Positions 1 through 11,375 of a stretch of 64,000 nt of DNA are shown here, one piece after another (the stretch's first letter is position 1; every line of letters begins with the position of its first letter). The stretch comes from Tieghemiomyces parasiticus (taxonomy: Eukaryota > Kickxellomycota > Dimargaritomycetes > Dimargaritales > Dimargaritaceae): the NCBI GenBank assembly GCA_027575765.1, contig JANBPT010000095.1, forward strand, positions 1 through 64,000, given 5' to 3'. The notes under the pieces were generated by a model. It searched no databases and was not told the origin of the DNA. It was given only the letters and a program-made list of their open reading frames with translations. A program made the translations under genes and the position numbers.

Positions 1-1
1 T

Positions 2-1243
2 AAACGTCCGGCCGGCCCCCCGCCGCCCGACCGCTCAGGGGCCCTTGCTCTGTCCGCCATCCTCCACGAGGCCCCTGTCCTCTCTAAGCACCCCGCAAAC
101 CTAATCGAAACCGCCGTCCGAGCCAAACCCCCCGCCAGCCTCGGTGCCATCTCCTGCACTGAGCCCCCGGCCGGTGCCGACCCGCCGCGGGAACGGAAGC
201 GGCGCACTCGTACCGTCACGACCCCGAACCAGGCCCGTGTCCTGACTGAGGTGCTCAACAAGACCCAGTTTCCATCGACCGAGCAGCGCGAGCGACTGGC
301 CAAGGAACTAAAAATGACCCCGCGTACCGTGCAGGTCTGGTTCCAGAACCAGCGCCAGAAAGCCAAGCACGAAAGCGGCAAGCGCGGTATGGTCCCCATC
401 CATGCCGAGGTTCCCGTTACCACCACCGCCCCGACACGCTACCCGCCCCAGGTTTCCCGGCACGTTGCCCCCGCCTACCCGTCCCCGGCTCCCTTCCAAT
501 TCTCGCCCCCGGGCCTCAGCCATCCCGCCTACCTCACTGGCCTGCCGCCCGGCGTGCCCGGCTTATCTATGGCCACGTCGCCCCTTCTACCACCCGGCCA
601 CGAGTACCCCCAGGAAGAAGCGCTTGAGCCCCCGCACCAAGAATCCGTCGGCCAGAACGAGTACTACATGCGGTGGATGAACGGCCCGTCCGCCGTCCGA
701 CTGGAGAGCGCCCACCACGCCCGCCTCGACAAAGCCAAGCCCGGCCCCTCACAGCGCCCCGCCATCCCGCCGCCACCCAGCCTCGGCCCCTCCTACGCCA
801 GTGGCTTCCCGTACCGTCCGGCCTACCCACCGTCCATCTCGTACGGCCCGCCGCTGGCCTCACGCCCCCCGACCCGGCACACCCCCGAGGCCGGCTACGG
901 CGAGGCCCTCCGCTCCCCTTATCCGCCCTTGTCTCTATCGGCCGACCGCTCGCAACCCTCCCCGGCTCTGCCACCGCCTCCGTTGGCACATCCGACCCTC
1001 TCTCCGGCCAAAACTGCCCCGCCGCTCCGTTCGCCGGGCTCTTCGGTTTCCCTGCCTCCGCTTTCCGAGGTAATTCGTGACATTCCACGCTCCGCCACCC
1101 TGGACAAAACCCCGCTCTCTCCGCTAGATCCTGACCGCGGCCCCGCCAAGCGACCCCACAGCGCCACCCTCCCGTCCCTCGAAACCTTCGATCCGCCGCG
1201 TGGCGCTGACCAGAGCCCTCCGCTCAAATCGCTCCGTCCATAA
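2..1243 (+). CDS. Homeobox transcription factor, 5' end outside window
   Basis: The frame is open from base 2 to a TAA at 1241-1243 (413 visible residues), so the start lies upstream. A homeodomain sits at about visible residues 65-124: a basic RKRRTR arm, helices 1-2, and a recognition helix with VQVWFQNQRQK. Trp48, Phe49, Gln50, Asn51 and Arg53 of the standard numbering are present, with Gln at 52 and 54, so sequence-specific DNA binding in the nucleus is expected. The remaining 290 residues are Pro/Ser-rich and disordered-looking, as in many fungal homeobox regulators. The target genes cannot be told from sequence. An upstream exon beyond the window edge is possible. Confidence 0.9.
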   Translation, partial: KRPAGPPPPDRSGALALSAILHEAPVLSKHPANLIETAVRAKPPASLGAISCTEPPAGADPPRERKRRTRTVTTPNQARVLTEVLNKTQFPSTEQRERLAKELKMTPRTVQVWFQNQRQKAKHESGKRGMVPIHAEVPVTTTAPTRYPPQVSRHVAPAYPSPAPFQFSPPGLSHPAYLTGLPPGVPGLSMATSPLLPPGHEYPQEEALEPPHQESVGQNEYYMRWMNGPSAVRLESAHHARLDKAKPGPSQRPAIPPPPSLGPSYASGFPYRPAYPPSISYGPPLASRPPTRHTPEAGYGEALRSPYPPLSLSADRSQPSPALPPPPLAHPTLSPAKTAPPLRSPGSSVSLPPLSEVIRDIPRSATLDKTPLSPLDPDRGPAKRPHSATLPSLETFDPPRGADQSPPLKSLRP

Positions 1244-2391
1244 CCGCCTTGGCCATACCTGGCAACTCGTTCCCCACCGGGCCCCACATCCTCCATCGCT
1301 AGCCTCTGTCATCCATTCGCCTCCCTATTCTCTCTCTCTCTCGCGCGCGCTTGCCCATCTCCCCTATCGCTGCATGTTTTCCAACCACGCTTCTCCTACC
1401 CCTCCCTCTCTCTCGCCCCTCCATCACTTTTTGCATAACCCACCTCTCTCAACTCACTGTAACCTTCTCATCCCCCCTCCCATCATGCCGCGTCGCGGTC
1501 GTATCGCCCTTCAACTCAGTGTCGACAACCTACCCTGCCTGTGTTACCCATGCGAAGAAGACTAAAATTCCCCTCCAAGAGTGCGGCGAACCTACCTGGC
1601 TTGGGGGGGAGCGCACTCGCCCCCCCTAGTCCTCACCATGTCTGTTTCTGTGACTTCTCCCCCTATAAAGTATCTCCGCGGCCGATTGCTCCCAATCTGT
1701 CAACGTGATTTAAGTGGGTTTCTCGTGCCGGGCCGGTCGACCGTGCAGTCCGGCACATGACCAACGACCTTGTCGCCGTCAGACTATCTTAATGACACGG
1801 CAGATTGCCCCAAACACGCTGACATTGGTCACGCGCGTCCGTCGACCCAGGGCAAGATGTTGATGATAAGTGTATAGCAGGCTGCCGGGCAACCCCACTC
1901 ACGCCAGTCCCTAGGCATGTCACCCTTTGTCTGATGTGTGTACGGGCCGATTGCCGCCCCCCCTCCCTCTGCAAGGTCCTGTCGCATTGTTTTCATCTAT
2001 ACGCAAATCCCCTTGCATGGTTAATTGGTTACGGAGTGATGCACTTAGGCACACAGCACTGTCATACCACCACCACCACCAACCTGGTGTTCTGGACGAT
2101 GGACAGCTGGGCCACCTGAATTAATTAAGGATAGTGTTACTATTTGCAATTGAGAAAAATCTGAGCAGAGGGGGGGGCTCGGGTGACTTGGATCGACCCC
2201 CAAAGTATGACTCAGCTACCGATTAGCCACAAGAGTAACGAATCGTTTATAATAGCCCAAAAAAGTTCGGGATGCTTGGCCTATCTTGTCCGGAAAGAGC
2301 ACCAGTCTGATGACCATGGGGCCAGGACCTGACAAAGCCGCAGAGCCAGAGCGGCCGCAGGAGGACACTCCCAGGCGGACCACCGGTCAAA
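1244..2391. other. Intergenic, homeobox gene to PPPDE-PUL gene (convergent)
   Basis: This holds the 3' sides of two converging genes. CT-rich tracts follow the homeobox stop and the later part is mixed. I see no credible coding region, repeat or RNA gene. Confidence 0.6.
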
Positions 2392-4059
2392 CTAGGTGGG
2401 CCGTGCCGCAAGCAAGGCCACCACCTCGCAAGCAAGGGCCGCACCACGGGGTTCGCTGGGCCACTCGGTCTGATGATCCGCCAGCCACTCCCCGAGACCT
2501 AGGACATCGGCAAGCTCCAAGGTTCCAGCGGGCGCCAGGTAAAGCAGGTGGGCCAACGCAGCCAGCAGCCGGAAGGCCGTAGGGCTAGCGGGTTCTTTGC
2601 GCAGGGCCTCGGTGATGGCACTGACAGCCTCAATCAACCAATCCTCGTGCCTGTGGTCGCACCATTCGGACGGCAGAGGTGAGGTATCCGACAGCCGCGT
2701 AGCACCCCGGGCCCGCTCGTAGGCTGCCCGCCGACCAGTACCCACCCAGGCCCCCAGATTAAAAGCCAAGGCTGCCCCGGCCTGACGGACGGTGACCTCG
2801 GAGCAGAGGATGGCATGAACCATCAGGCCGGTCAGTACATCCAGGAGGGGCGGCGTGCCAGCACCCTCCACGGTAGGCGGTTGGCTCAAGTGGTCTACCA
2901 GATTATCGCAGGCCCAGATGTTGCAAGCCTAACGTGAATTATGGTCAGATAATGGTACAGGTAGTAAAAAGTAGGTAATCAGACAATGGGGAGGGGATAA
3001 ATTCGATGGTACCGCGCTGCAGTTCGGGTAACTCCCTTCCCTGGATGCCGCTACCTATTAACGAAAATGGCGTTAGATCCGGAGACTTACCAAACGCAGG
3101 GCAGTAATTAACAGTGGTCGTGGCACCGCTTCGCTGTCGGTGGCAACCGCCGTCGCATCGCTCAGAAGCTTTTTGGTCCATCTGAAGCCGGTCTCGCCCT
3201 CAGCGGCGCCACACAATCCCGGGCAGGTGAGGGCGTAGCGTACGAGGTCCAGGACTGGGAAACGATCGGTTGGCTTCAGTGTGTCGTAGAGATGATCGAG
3301 GGCGGCCCGCCAGGAGGTGGGGTCGGACAGTGGGGCGACGTAATCGAGTTGGTCGTCAGCCAGGACGACCGGGTCTAGCCTTTGGGCCTCAGGAAGAGCT
3401 CGCAGCCGTGCAAGGGCCCGACGCGCCCCCTCGGGTTGCGGAAATAGGATAGGCAGGTGACCGAGGCCATTTAGGGCTGGTGTCGGGATGAGCCGTCGGT
3501 GCGGGTGCGGGTCCGGTAGGACGGCGGCTTCCAGTGAACTCGTGGCCAACGCCGGTTCGACCGGCGAGTGGACGTGGGTGAGGCGATCGCTGGGCAGCCG
3601 ACTGGGAGGCTGAGCCCCCTCGAGTAGGGGTTGTAGGGCGCGACCAAAATCGGTGGCCAGAATCTCGCGCGGCAGGTCCCGAATATAGGCCGGGATCTCC
3701 CCGCCGGTCAGATACTGCACGACCTCGGCGCTAAAGTGGTTACAGTTATGGTCGAGTAAGCGATACCGGTCGGCGGTATATTTGGCCTCAGCTAAGCGCG
3801 TTACAAAACTGACCAATTCCTCGACGGACACCTTGGTGTGGCCCATAGCCAGTCGTTGGAGCGGGGCGCCGTGCGCCGTGCTACCTGGTTTGGCGCGCAG
3901 GACCCCCTGGCCATAATACCACTCGGTGCCGTAGACCACCACGGATGTGTGCCAGATTCCTTCGACCAGCCGGCCCACAAGCTGCGGGGAGAGTTGCCGT
4001 GCCAGGCCATGCGACAAGTCGTAGACGTACAGCTCGACGGGAGCCCCCGACTCGGCCAT
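2392..4059 (-). CDS. PPPDE (DeSI-type) peptidase fused to a PUL domain
   Basis: The model is two exons, 4059-3091 and 2928-2392, joined in phase 0 across a 162-nt intron (GTAAGT...TTAG), giving 501 residues. The N-terminal 150 residues form a PPPDE/DeSI thiol peptidase domain: VELYVYDLS, catalytic His37 in IWHTSV, the YYGQG strand and catalytic Cys106 in DHNCNHF. Members of this family act as deSUMOylating or deubiquitinating isopeptidases. The C-terminal half resembles a PUL domain, an ARM-like fold that binds Cdc48/p97 in PLAA/Doa1. The splice restores the helix LRLACNIWA. No thioredoxin domain lies between the two. An in-frame TTG lies at 4110, but the ATG at 4059 directly precedes the domain and was chosen. 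A role in Cdc48-linked ubiquitin or SUMO processing is inferred. Confidence 0.85.
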
Positions 4060-5226
4060 GTGCGCAAAGGGAGGTTTCGAGGGGTCGGCGGGTGTAGAGC
4101 AGGGGGGCAAGGTATGCTTCAGACGTGACCTGGGCTACGGCACGCTGAAAGGGTTAGGAAAGGGTTAGCTAGCTACCAGGGCAAGTGCCAGAATGGGAAC
4201 GATGGGTCGTGGTAAACCAGGCAAGGTGGAAGGAGTCAGAGCTCGGGCCTACGCTTGGCCCGTGAGGAAGCGGTGGATGCCCCAGGCACTCTTCATGCTG
4301 TTTCCAAATCAGAGTGCCGCAGTCCGTGGGCTCGGGCCAATCGTTGTGGGACACGGGCGGTCTTTTGTCCCTGGGGCCACTTTGAACGCTGAGGTTGGCA
4401 GTCGTCGTATCTACGGGGGTCACTGGAACAACACTACCACTCTGGCCTACCAACCAACCCCCCTCATCGCTCTGGGGTACCCTGACCAGTTTCCCCTGCA
4501 CTGGAGCTTTACTATCGAAAACCGGGCAACAAGCCTCAGACGTTCACGAAGGCCTCTCAAGGCCCCCATGTGCTATTGACACCGTTCTATTATGGTGCTG
4601 AGCCTGGTATTGGTGGTAGAGCTCCTCTGCCATGGTCATCGACCAGGCTGATGTAAACACTAGTAGAATTGAGTCCGCTCGGGATGGAAGGGCGGAGAGG
4701 GTTGGGAGGAGGTGCGGTTTATAGATGGAAGTGATAATAAAAAAGGGGGTGCATCCACTTGATGTGAGCTCCAAGGGACGTAAGGGGGGGGGGGAAGTCG
4801 CAGTAGGTGACGGGGAATGAATCACAAAGTAGGGGAAGCAAAAGGGATTAATGAGCGGCTGGAGGTGTAATGAAGGGTGAGGGTGGGGGTGGTGGGGGTC
4901 AGGAGGGGGGGGTTATAGAGAGGCCATGTCGCATGGGTAGCGGCGAGCGCGGAAAGGGTTGAAGGCTGGAAGGATCGAAAAGAAAAACTGATCCAAGGCA
5001 ATGCAAGCGTAACAATTAATTCCAATGATTCAAAGAACAACGGGTAATAGAAATAAGGCCGGGACGTGGAACGCCTCTACCACAAACGGCTGCACAAACT
5101 AAACTACCAAATAAACGAACAAGCAAACAAGAAAGAAGCCAAGGACAGGGCAACGGATATGAAGGCAAACAAGTGTACATATTACAGAGGAGGAGGAGGA
5201 AGGGGTGGAGCATGCGGGTGGACAGT
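4060..5226. other. Intergenic, upstream of PPPDE-PUL and downstream of the 5.2 kb gene
   Basis: A minus-strand frame at 4169-4501 (110 codons, no ATG at its head) and another at 4544-4825 are open but show no recognisable domain. G-rich tracts and a TATA-like motif on the minus strand near 4716-4724 suggest regulatory DNA or a very small gene. I could not build a convincing model. Confidence 0.45.
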
Positions 5227-6857
5227 TCACGACGGACTTGGCGAGGTTGGTGAGTCCTCAGCAGCGGAGACGGCGAGTTCGGGTGTGCTCTCACCGACGT
5301 GGCGTACGATGGTCTTGCCCCGGGATACCGTCTTGAGCTGCTGACCCTGGTCGGCCAGTTCCCGCCGCATCCGTTCCTCAGCAATCTGGCGCCGCCGGGC
5401 CATCTCGTCCGAGTGCCTTGGTTCGGGACTCTCGGGTAGGTGGTCGTCGGACAGCAGCTGTCGATCGTCCGGTAGAATGTCGAAAGCAGGTTCGCGGAGC
5501 TTTTGACGGTAGGCGTCGGCGATGAGGGCGGCGTCGACGGGCGAGAAGGAGCCGACCGAGTGCTTAGAATTGGAGGCGAGTGGTTGGGCCGAGTCGCCGC
5601 CGATCGAGGAGGCGTGGGCACTGTCAAGCGAGGCGGCCTTCTCACCAGCAAAGCGTGGCGAGGTCCCGCCCCTCCCCATGGCGGCAAAGCCCAGGTCGTC
5701 GGTAGCCACGCTGCGCCGACCGGGTACGGCCACGGCACCAGGGGGCGAGAGGGCACCTCCACCGGCCGCCAGGTTGCGCGGGTAGGGGCTGGACTTGCTA
5801 TCCTCGTCGGCCAGGAGTTGGCCCTTGTAGGCACGACGGCGGCGGCGGAGGAGGAAGACCAGCAGCAACAGGGCCACCAAGAGGACGGCGCCGCCGACAG
5901 CAATCCCGGCGATGGCGCCGGCCGAGAGCGAGCGGGGCTTGACGTCGACGATGGACTCTTGAGTCACGGTGGCAGCGGCGGCAGAGGCCGTGACGGTCAT
6001 CACGGAGGTGGCAGTCGAGTCAGAAGTAGAGGTGGAGGTCGCGTCAGCCGGGAGAGAGTCGGCACGGAGGTTGACGGATACGGCGTAGTTGGTGGACACG
6101 GTGTCACCCGAGTTAAAGGCACCAAGGGAGGGCACCAGCTTGAAACTACGGGTGATGGGGGCAGTGGCGGAGTAGAGCTGCTTGTAGTCGTTGAACCACG
6201 TGAAATTGGGGGTGACCGAGAATTCGCTCTGGCTAAGCTGCAAACCCATCCAGGAGTAGGCCGGGGCAGCCAGGTTCTGCAGGTCCACGACGTAAATATT
6301 GAGGGACTGCTGCGTCACCACGTCGGGGTGCCGGGGGTTCCACACGACGGTGGCCGGCTCACCAACGACCCATACGGCATTGGCCGCTGGGCTGCAGATG
6401 AGGACTGCCTGGGAGTCGCAGGCTGGGCGGGGGGGGTTTAGAATAGAAGGCCGTGGAGGGGAGGGGAGGTTAGTGCCTGGCCATAAACCCAGTGTGTCAG
6501 CCAGGATGGAGATTGGGGGGAGCTCAGATGGTGGGTATCTTAAAATAGAATCCTGGCCACTTGCAGCGCACACACACACTCCGCACTTCAGGTGGGGAAG
6601 GGTGGAGAGGGGGGGAAAAAACTCCACCCCACGGCTACTGGCTGGCAGGCCGGTCAGGCGACAACCCCCGCTGCGAGCTAAAAATAGCAGGCACGCTGGG
6701 GAGCCGCACAGAGCCCACCAAACCCCGGTTGGGTAGGCAATCCATCTGGCGGCCGAGCGGAACACGAAGCCGGGGTGGGCTGACCTCTGCTGAGCCCAGC
6801 CGGCCGGCGGGTAACGCAGTGGACGCGGATAGGCCCCCTGGACTTACCTGAAGACAT
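5227..6857 (-). CDS. Single-pass membrane protein with Ser/Thr-rich stalk and Arg-rich cytoplasmic tail
   Basis: The model is a 10-nt first exon, 6857-6848 (ATGTCTTCAG, then GTAAGT), joined in phase 1 to 6422-5227, giving 401 residues. The acceptor follows a TTCTAAAC branch-like site and pyrimidines. The first ~130 residues look extracellular and beta-rich (VWVVGEPATVVWNP), recalling Kre9/Knh-like fungal wall modules. A Ser/Thr stalk (131-165), one membrane span (about 171-195) and RRRRR follow, then a ~200-residue disordered tail. The arginines put the tail in the cytoplasm. No signal peptide appears, so either this is an N-out anchor without one or the 5' exon is wrong. The frame is also open through the intron to a GTG at 6765. 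Function is unknown; a wall sensor is a guess from layout. Confidence 0.65.
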
Positions 6858-8673
6858 GGCGGCGAGAACACGGACGGTCTCAAGTGGGCAGAAAGGCGGG
6901 GCTCGGGGGCTTCACCGGACCAGGCAGAGTGGGGGGAGTGGGTGGAGGTGGAATCCTACCCCGCGCGACAAGCGGGAGGCGGCAAAACGTCTGGGCGTCG
7001 ACTAAGCGGATGGTGGGCTGGTAACAAAAAGATTAGGTACGACAATGATGGCCGCGGTGGGGAGAGAGGCTGGTGCAGGTTACAGTCGAGGGGGAGGACG
7101 TGTGGTCGCCTTTCAGCTTTAGGGCCGACGAAAGGAGAGGAGGGGAGGCCGAGTGAGGACGCAGTGGGAATGGAAGGGGGTGAGATCAGCAGCGGGCCTG
7201 GTATGAAGGCCGCGGCCGAAAGGCAGTACGCAAGCGAGAGGCACTGGAGCCCAGAGGTTGGCTGGCTGGGATAAGGGGAGGGAAAAAAAGGTGGTTGGTA
7301 AAGTAGTGGGCTGTAGGGTGGAAGGGGGGTGTTCTGTGCACCCGCGTGAGGCAGTCGGAAGCGGGGGAATGACGAAGCACCAGGGATCACAGCAAGCGGG
7401 TCGGACGTGCGGAGTCCCGCGGGATGGCAACAAGACCACAGAGAGAGGGAGGGATGGTGTGACGCTGCAAGATGATGGCGAGAATGCTTAAGTAGAGACG
7501 ATTCGCGAAATAGTTAAAACTGCCAAGCGGAATACGAAAAAGGACCGAAGGCGGGGAGGCAGTAAGGGTCAGCGCATAACAATAGCGCAAGCACCAGGGG
7601 CGCCCGGAAGAAGCAGGGCGAGGCATCGACCCCATGGTTCACAGCTGTAATTCGCCTAGGCCCCGTCAGCAAGCGCCGGTGAGTGGCCAGTTAGCAGGCC
7701 AGCCAGGCCCAATGTGAGCCCCAGTGCCTCTCCTCGTCGAGTGTCCCCCCCGCCGATCCTCCCCTCAACCACCCGGTGAAGGCGGAGGCTGTGCTGGGTC
7801 TCGAGGGGGCGAAGCCCTCGGCAGGCAGAGGTATTGGGCCTCAGCATGGACACGCCGACAGGCTGGTCACCCAACCGCACTAACCGCGTCAGAGCCACCA
7901 CGAGGAGCCTTGGAATCGAAGGAGGAGGATCCGCTTGCACGCCACGGCCAGCGATGGCCCGACGCTGCCGCCATTGGCCCACGTCCCCTGGCCCGCTCGC
8001 CCTGGGGCCACGGCCGCGCAACTCGGGGCCCCGCCCGCCTCTTGCCTCCCCGTCCTATACCGGTTTCGCAGAGCGGTGGCCTAATTCACACTCCGCCGCC
8101 ACCCTAGCCTATATAATTGTTGCCTCTTTCCTCCATGGCCCAGGGTCGGCCCTGTCCACTCTCTGCAATCACTCCGCCCAACTCCTATAGACCAGTTATT
8201 GGCATTCCAGCCCACGCGCCCCAAGCCCTCCCCCAGCGCGTTCGTTCGCCCGTCTCTCGCACCAAAGCCTGTTACATCAGCACCGGCTGGTCGCTTTACC
8301 ATCCGTCCGCCACTGTTCCAAGCACCTACGTGGTCCGATAGGGGCTGTCACTCTTCTGGCTCTTCTGCTTCCAGCGCCTGCCCCTGACGTTGTTGTCGCA
8401 GGCCGATCCCGCACTCGCTGCCTGCGCCTGCCCTGTCTAGCTGCTGTGCGCTTCCCATTCCTTCGGCCTTATATAGCCCCCCGCCCCAGCCTCGTCCTCC
8501 CCAGCGTGTCCCTTTTTTCCCGCCCGCCCCACAGAGACACCTCTTTCGCACTCCGCCCCAGCGTGTGCTGTCTGCCGTACTTTTAACCACTCCACGCCAC
8601 CAGTCCGGACGCTCCCACCCCTCTTTAGCTCCAACGCCACTAGCCACTCCCTCAGCCACTCTCCACATCCGCC
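6858..8673. other. Divergent intergenic region, 5.2 kb gene to ECM33-like gene
   Basis: This is a shared upstream region of about 1.8 kb. Open frames occur on both strands near 7650-8110, but they are low-complexity and mutually overlapping, as expected of GC-rich non-coding DNA. CT-rich stretches lie close to the ECM33 start. Confidence 0.6.
8470..8476 (+). promoter_or_regulatory. TATA-like box of the ECM33-like gene
   Basis: TATATAG lies about 200 bases before the ATG at 8674 in a CT-rich promoter. A second TATA-like site occurs near 8110. Position and sequence only; the start of transcription is unknown. Confidence 0.4.
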
Positions 8674-10004
8674 ATGAAGATCCACTGCGCCCTGTTCCTC
8701 GCCCTGGCCTCGGCCCTTGTGGTCGCTGACGGTAAGCCCCACGACCACCAGCCCCCAGCCGATCGGCACCCCAGGATGGCGCGTTGTGTCACCGTGGCCA
8801 GATTCCCAGATGGCTCTCCCTCCCCGCCCTTCGTCGTCCGCTAACCCCCCTCCCTACCCCTCTCCGCTTCCCTCACACAGACAACTGCCAGAAGGACGTA
8901 ACCGTCAACAGCCAGGAGGACCTCAACCAGGTCTCCGGCTGCAAGTCCTACTCCGGTAGCATCACCATCGACGGCGCACCAGTGGCCAACCTCAACCTGG
9001 CCGGCGTCCAGCAGATCAGCGGCGACCTGACCATCCAAAACAACGGTGGCCTGACCTCGGTGGTCCTGCCCAACCTGCAGAGCGTTGGCAAACTCACCCT
9101 GTTCAATAACACCGCCCTCACCGCCATCACCATGGGTTCCCTCAAGTCTCTCGACGCCTTCGTTTGCCAAAACAACCCCCGTGTCAACACCCTGACCTTC
9201 ACCCGCGGCGTGCCGAACCTGGAAACCTTCCAGATCATCGACAGCAGTGTCGCCACCCTGCCCCTGCTCAACTTTACCAGCATTACCAATCTCGAGCTTT
9301 ACGGCAACCGCAACCTGACCAACATCACCCTCAACAACCTGTCCCAGGTCAACGGCTACATTTCCATCGTCAACAACAACCGCGAGGTTACCGTCTCGCT
9401 GCCCCAGCTCAGCAGCGTCGGCCAGAACTGCACCTTCGCCAACGTCCAGGAATTGTCCGTGCCCAGTCTGCAAAAGGTCAAGAGCAACCTCAACATCAAC
9501 GACAACCAATTCAAAAACTTCACCATGGACAAACTCGAGAGCGTGGCTTCGTCCGTGTCCATCATCAACAACGCCAACCTCGAGGCCTTCTCCTTCGCCG
9601 CTCTGACTGAGATTGGCGGCAACCTGCTGGTCGTCAACAACACCGAGATTGGCGCTCTGGACGGCTTCCCTTCGCTCAAGGCCGTCGACGGCTCCATTGA
9701 CGTGCGCGGCACCTTTGCCAACGTCTCCTTTGACGACCTCCAGGACGTCAAGGGTGGCTTCAACATTATGAGCACCAAGGGCATCGACTGCTCCAAGCTC
9801 ACCGGCGACTACGGCTCGAGCAGTGTTACCGGGGGCACTTGGAACTGCAAGGACAAGTCTAGCACCAGCGACGTGACGAGTACCGACAACACCGAGAGCA
9901 CCTCGGCCGCCCTCGCCCTGCGCCCTATCGGTGACGGTCGTGTCGGCGCCCTCACCCTAGGCGGCTTCACCTTGGCCCTCTTCGCCGCCCAGCAGCTGTT
10001 GTAG
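8674..10004 (+). CDS. Ecm33/Sps2-like GPI-anchored cell-wall protein
   Basis: The model is exons 8674-8731 and 8881-10004 (GTAAGC...CACAG, phase 1), giving 393 residues. Exon 1 encodes almost exactly the signal peptide (MKIHCALFLALASALVVAD). The mature protein opens with a Cys-containing segment, followed by repeated receptor-L-like units spaced by Asn-rich turns such as GDLTIQNN, LELYGN and SLPQLSSVGQ. It closes with a Cys, a Ser/Thr-rich stretch and a hydrophobic tail typical of GPI attachment. Many NxS/T sites suggest heavy N-glycosylation. Ecm33-family proteins sit at the plasma membrane and wall and are needed for normal wall assembly. Length is close to the family norm. The downstream neighbours are also secreted GPI-type proteins. 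Confidence 0.9.
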
Positions 10005-11375
10005 AGTTTAGCGATGCAACCCTCCCCCCCCTAGGCTCTGGTAACCGCTGACTCTACGCAGAACGTCGCGCTTCTTGGCCCTAATTACCAACGCGATCCC
10101 CAGCTCCTATTTCTCTAACCCCTCACACCACCTTAGCCAATGCCCTTCCACCCCTTTACATGACCTCGCTCGCTTTACCCACCTTTCCTTCCTCTCCTGT
10201 CCGTGCCATCTTTTTCCGGGTTTCTCCTCACACCCTCTTCCCCTTGGTGAGTTGGTCAACGTATGTGGTGCTGGTTTTTCATCACTGCGATGTCCGCCCG
10301 GTACCGCTGGCCCAAGATTATTCTATACATGATTAGTAAGACATAAAAATAATACCTGCTTCTTATCGCGGTATGTCACCATTATAGGCATGAAGATTAG
10401 TGCAATCAACTCGCCAGCAATTCCTGTTAGATTTTCCCCCCCCCGCCTTGTTCGCTTAGTGGAAAGGTCAACTTCACATGACATCCTAAGGGGATTGGCG
10501 GTTGGATAACCACTACGGCGCAGATTTAGGCACAGTATCCAGCATAACCCCTCCCCCCACTCACATCCTCTGGTTGATGTGGGAAATGAGCCATGTACTA
10601 TTACCCCTATACGTGATCGCCATCCCCTATTCGCCACCATGTTGAAAATCGTTGAGTTACAGCGGTACATGAGATGTACATGCTGAGCACGCCTAATTAT
10701 CCTTTTCACAAGGGTCCAAATGGCCTCCTAGTTATCCCCACTTCCATTAGCTTGCTATGCTGTCCATTGAATATGAACCAAAGTCTGCAGTGACTGGGAC
10801 CGAACCGGCACACACATGGCCAGGGTCAGTTTGGAGGATGAAACGGTGGCGGCACTGTAGAGCCAGCCAAGTGGCGAAATACACAAACCTGCCAACACAA
10901 TTGCACTGGCGATCAAAAAGGCCAGAGTGTGGTTTGACTAGGTGTGGTGCATCCTCATTGGCAGCGCCTCGCATAGCCCAGCAGCGTTTAGGGACCACCA
11001 GTATCTTTGGCACCACCCTCATCAACGGTGCCCCCCTCACCAGGGGAACCTTCATTATGTACACAATCAGCCTGGCTGCCAGAATCAGTATGGCAAAGCG
11101 GAGAGGGTTGATTTAATCGATTAGGAGAGTAACGGGGAGGGGGGGGGGTGCGTGATGTGATTGCACACCACCGCGACCAGACGAGGAAAAATGAAAATCA
11201 TGCATTGGCGGGTTGGTCGACAAGGGATAGGGAGATTTAGTGAAACAGGCGGTGTGCTTAGGAACGGGAGGGGGGTTTGCGGAGGGGGGCGGCCGGTGGG
11301 TAGGACCCAAACGAAATCTCAGCCCGATCGTCACGCAAAGGCGGATATTATCCCCGCCCATAGCCGGAGAGGTCG
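10005..11375. other. Intergenic, ECM33-like gene to trypsin-like gene (convergent)
   Basis: Overlapping open frames at 10323-10709 (-), 10747-11064 (-) and 10757-11116 (+) carry no recognisable domain, and the last two cover the same bases on opposite strands. I do not call a gene here. Confidence 0.5.

Noticed and set aside
2160..2245. tRNA-like pattern on the minus strand (a TGGCTAATCGG box and a GGGTCGATCC box)
   Set aside because: The acceptor stem, D stem and T stem do not pair in any register I tried; the boxes look fortuitous.
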